Shown: piece after piece, positions 5,966-6,468 of the stretch | Layout: each line of letters begins with the position of its first letter | How positions within the stretch are numbered: position 1 is the first letter of the stretch | Source: Gemmatimonadota bacterium | GTDB lineage: Bacteria; Gemmatimonadota; Gemmatimonadetes; Longimicrobiales; Gaopeijiaceae | Direction: 5' to 3' | Length of the DNA stretch: 6,468 nucleotides | NCBI GenBank assembly: GCA_007127575.1 | Contig: SKZC01000306.1 | Location: forward strand, 1-6,468 | Notes under the pieces: model-generated | Told to the model about the DNA's origin: nothing | Database searches by the model: none | What the model saw: only the letters and a program-made list of their open reading frames with translations | Position numbers and translations under genes: made by a program

Positions 5966-6468
5966 ATGCCCCGCCACAGCACCCCTGCGTTCTCCCTTCG
6001 AGACGTGCACGCCCGCCGGTCCGGGACTCCGGTCCTGGTGGGTGTCACCGCCGAGCTTCCGGCAGGGAAGGTCTCGGTCCTGGCCGGACCCTCCGGCTCG
6101 GGCAAAACCTCCCTTCTCCGCCTCCTGAACCGACTGGACGAGAGGTCCCAGGGCACCATCGAGGTGGAGGGCCGCTCCGTGGACGAGATTCCGGTCCGAG
6201 AGCTCCGCCGCCGGGTGGGATTCGTCTTTCAGCAGGCCGCCCTTTTTCCCGGAACCGTGCAGGACAACCTTCGAGAGGCCTTGGAAGTGGCGGAGGTGCA
6301 CCCCGACGATGAAGATGAGCGTATCCAGGAGGCGTTGGCCGACGCGGAGCTCCCGTCCGACTTTCGGACCCGCCCGGCCCGGAACCTGTCCGGTGGAGAA
6401 GCGCAGCGCGTGGGTCTGGCCCGGGCTCTGGTTCTTCGCCCCCGTGCCCTCCTCCTGGACGAGCCCAC
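5966..6468 (+). CDS. ABC transporter ATP-binding protein, FetA/YbbL-like (3' end outside window)
   Basis: 167 full codons are visible and the frame is still open at the window edge. The start is fixed fairly well: an in-frame TGA at 5927-5929 closes the frame upstream and ATG 5966 is the only standard start before the first strand, AFSLRDVHARRSGTPVLVGV. The next option, GTG 6005, would cut this strand. No good Shine-Dalgarno precedes the ATG. Motifs in order: Walker A GPSGSGKTS (41-49), Q-loop FVFQQ (Gln89), ABC signature LSGGEAQR (141-148), Walker B LLLDEP (162-167) with Asp165 and catalytic Glu166. The short interval between Q-loop and signature, with ALFPGTVQDNL, resembles FetA (YbbL) of the E. 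coli FetAB system, which is linked to iron export and works with an integral membrane partner. PstB-like or other importer ATPases are alternatives. It is cytosolic and membrane-associated through its partner. A FetB/YbbM-like permease gene just downstream, outside the window, would support the call. It diverges from the receptor gene across the Fur-like sites. Confidence 0.88.
   Translation, partial: MPRHSTPAFSLRDVHARRSGTPVLVGVTAELPAGKVSVLAGPSGSGKTSLLRLLNRLDERSQGTIEVEGRSVDEIPVRELRRRVGFVFQQAALFPGTVQDNLREALEVAEVHPDDEDERIQEALADAELPSDFRTRPARNLSGGEAQRVGLARALVLRPRALLLDEP

Noticed and set aside
5802..6128. 108-codon plus-strand frame beginning in the Fur-like site and overlapping the ABC ATPase gene
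   Set aside because: The ABC ATPase motifs are in a different frame, and this product is Ser/Pro/Arg-rich without features.
1..6468. CRISPR arrays, insertion sequences, tRNA or rRNA genes, attachment sites
   Set aside because: No regularly spaced repeats, transposase-like proteins, terminal repeats or recognisable RNA gene sequences were seen on either strand.

Overview
This is a GC-rich window from a diderm (Gram-negative type) bacterium. Two features show an outer membrane: an 842-residue TonB-dependent receptor with a signal peptide, and a large zinc metalloprotease of the DUF5117/DUF4953 type. High GC, that protease family, and a receptor with an N-terminal carboxypeptidase-regulatory-like domain would all fit Gemmatimonadota or a related environmental phylum. 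That is only an impression from protein style, since no rRNA or other marker gene is present.

Layout, left to right. (1) Positions 1-1665, plus strand: the C-terminal part of a zinc metalloprotease with an HExxHxxGxxH site; its 5' end lies outside the window. (2) A 49-bp convergent gap; a strong inverted repeat at 1647-1672 covers the protease stop codon and reaches into the gap. (3) 1715-3010, minus strand: a complete ATP-grasp ligase-like protein. (4) 3007-3150, minus strand: a possible 47-codon small gene whose stop overlaps the ATP-grasp start as ATGA. (5) 3225-5753, minus strand: a complete FecA-like TonB-dependent outer-membrane receptor. (6) 5754-5965: a 212-bp divergent intergenic region with two Fur-box-like palindromes whose centres are 21 bp apart. 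(7) 5966 to the window end, plus strand: the N-terminal two thirds of an ABC-transporter ATPase resembling FetA/YbbL, cut off just after Walker B.

How they may work together: the receptor, the small ORF and the ATP-grasp gene lie in one direction downstream of the Fur-like sites, with no convincing terminator between them, so they may form one iron-responsive transcription unit. The ABC ATPase is transcribed divergently from the same region. The receptor would import a ferric chelate or another scarce ligand. The ABC protein could serve metal export or another transport job. The ATP-grasp enzyme would join a carboxylate to an amine or similar nucleophile. A link between that enzyme and making or modifying a metal-binding small molecule is the most interesting hypothesis here, but it is inferred from gene order only. 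The metalloprotease is convergent and probably unrelated in regulation.
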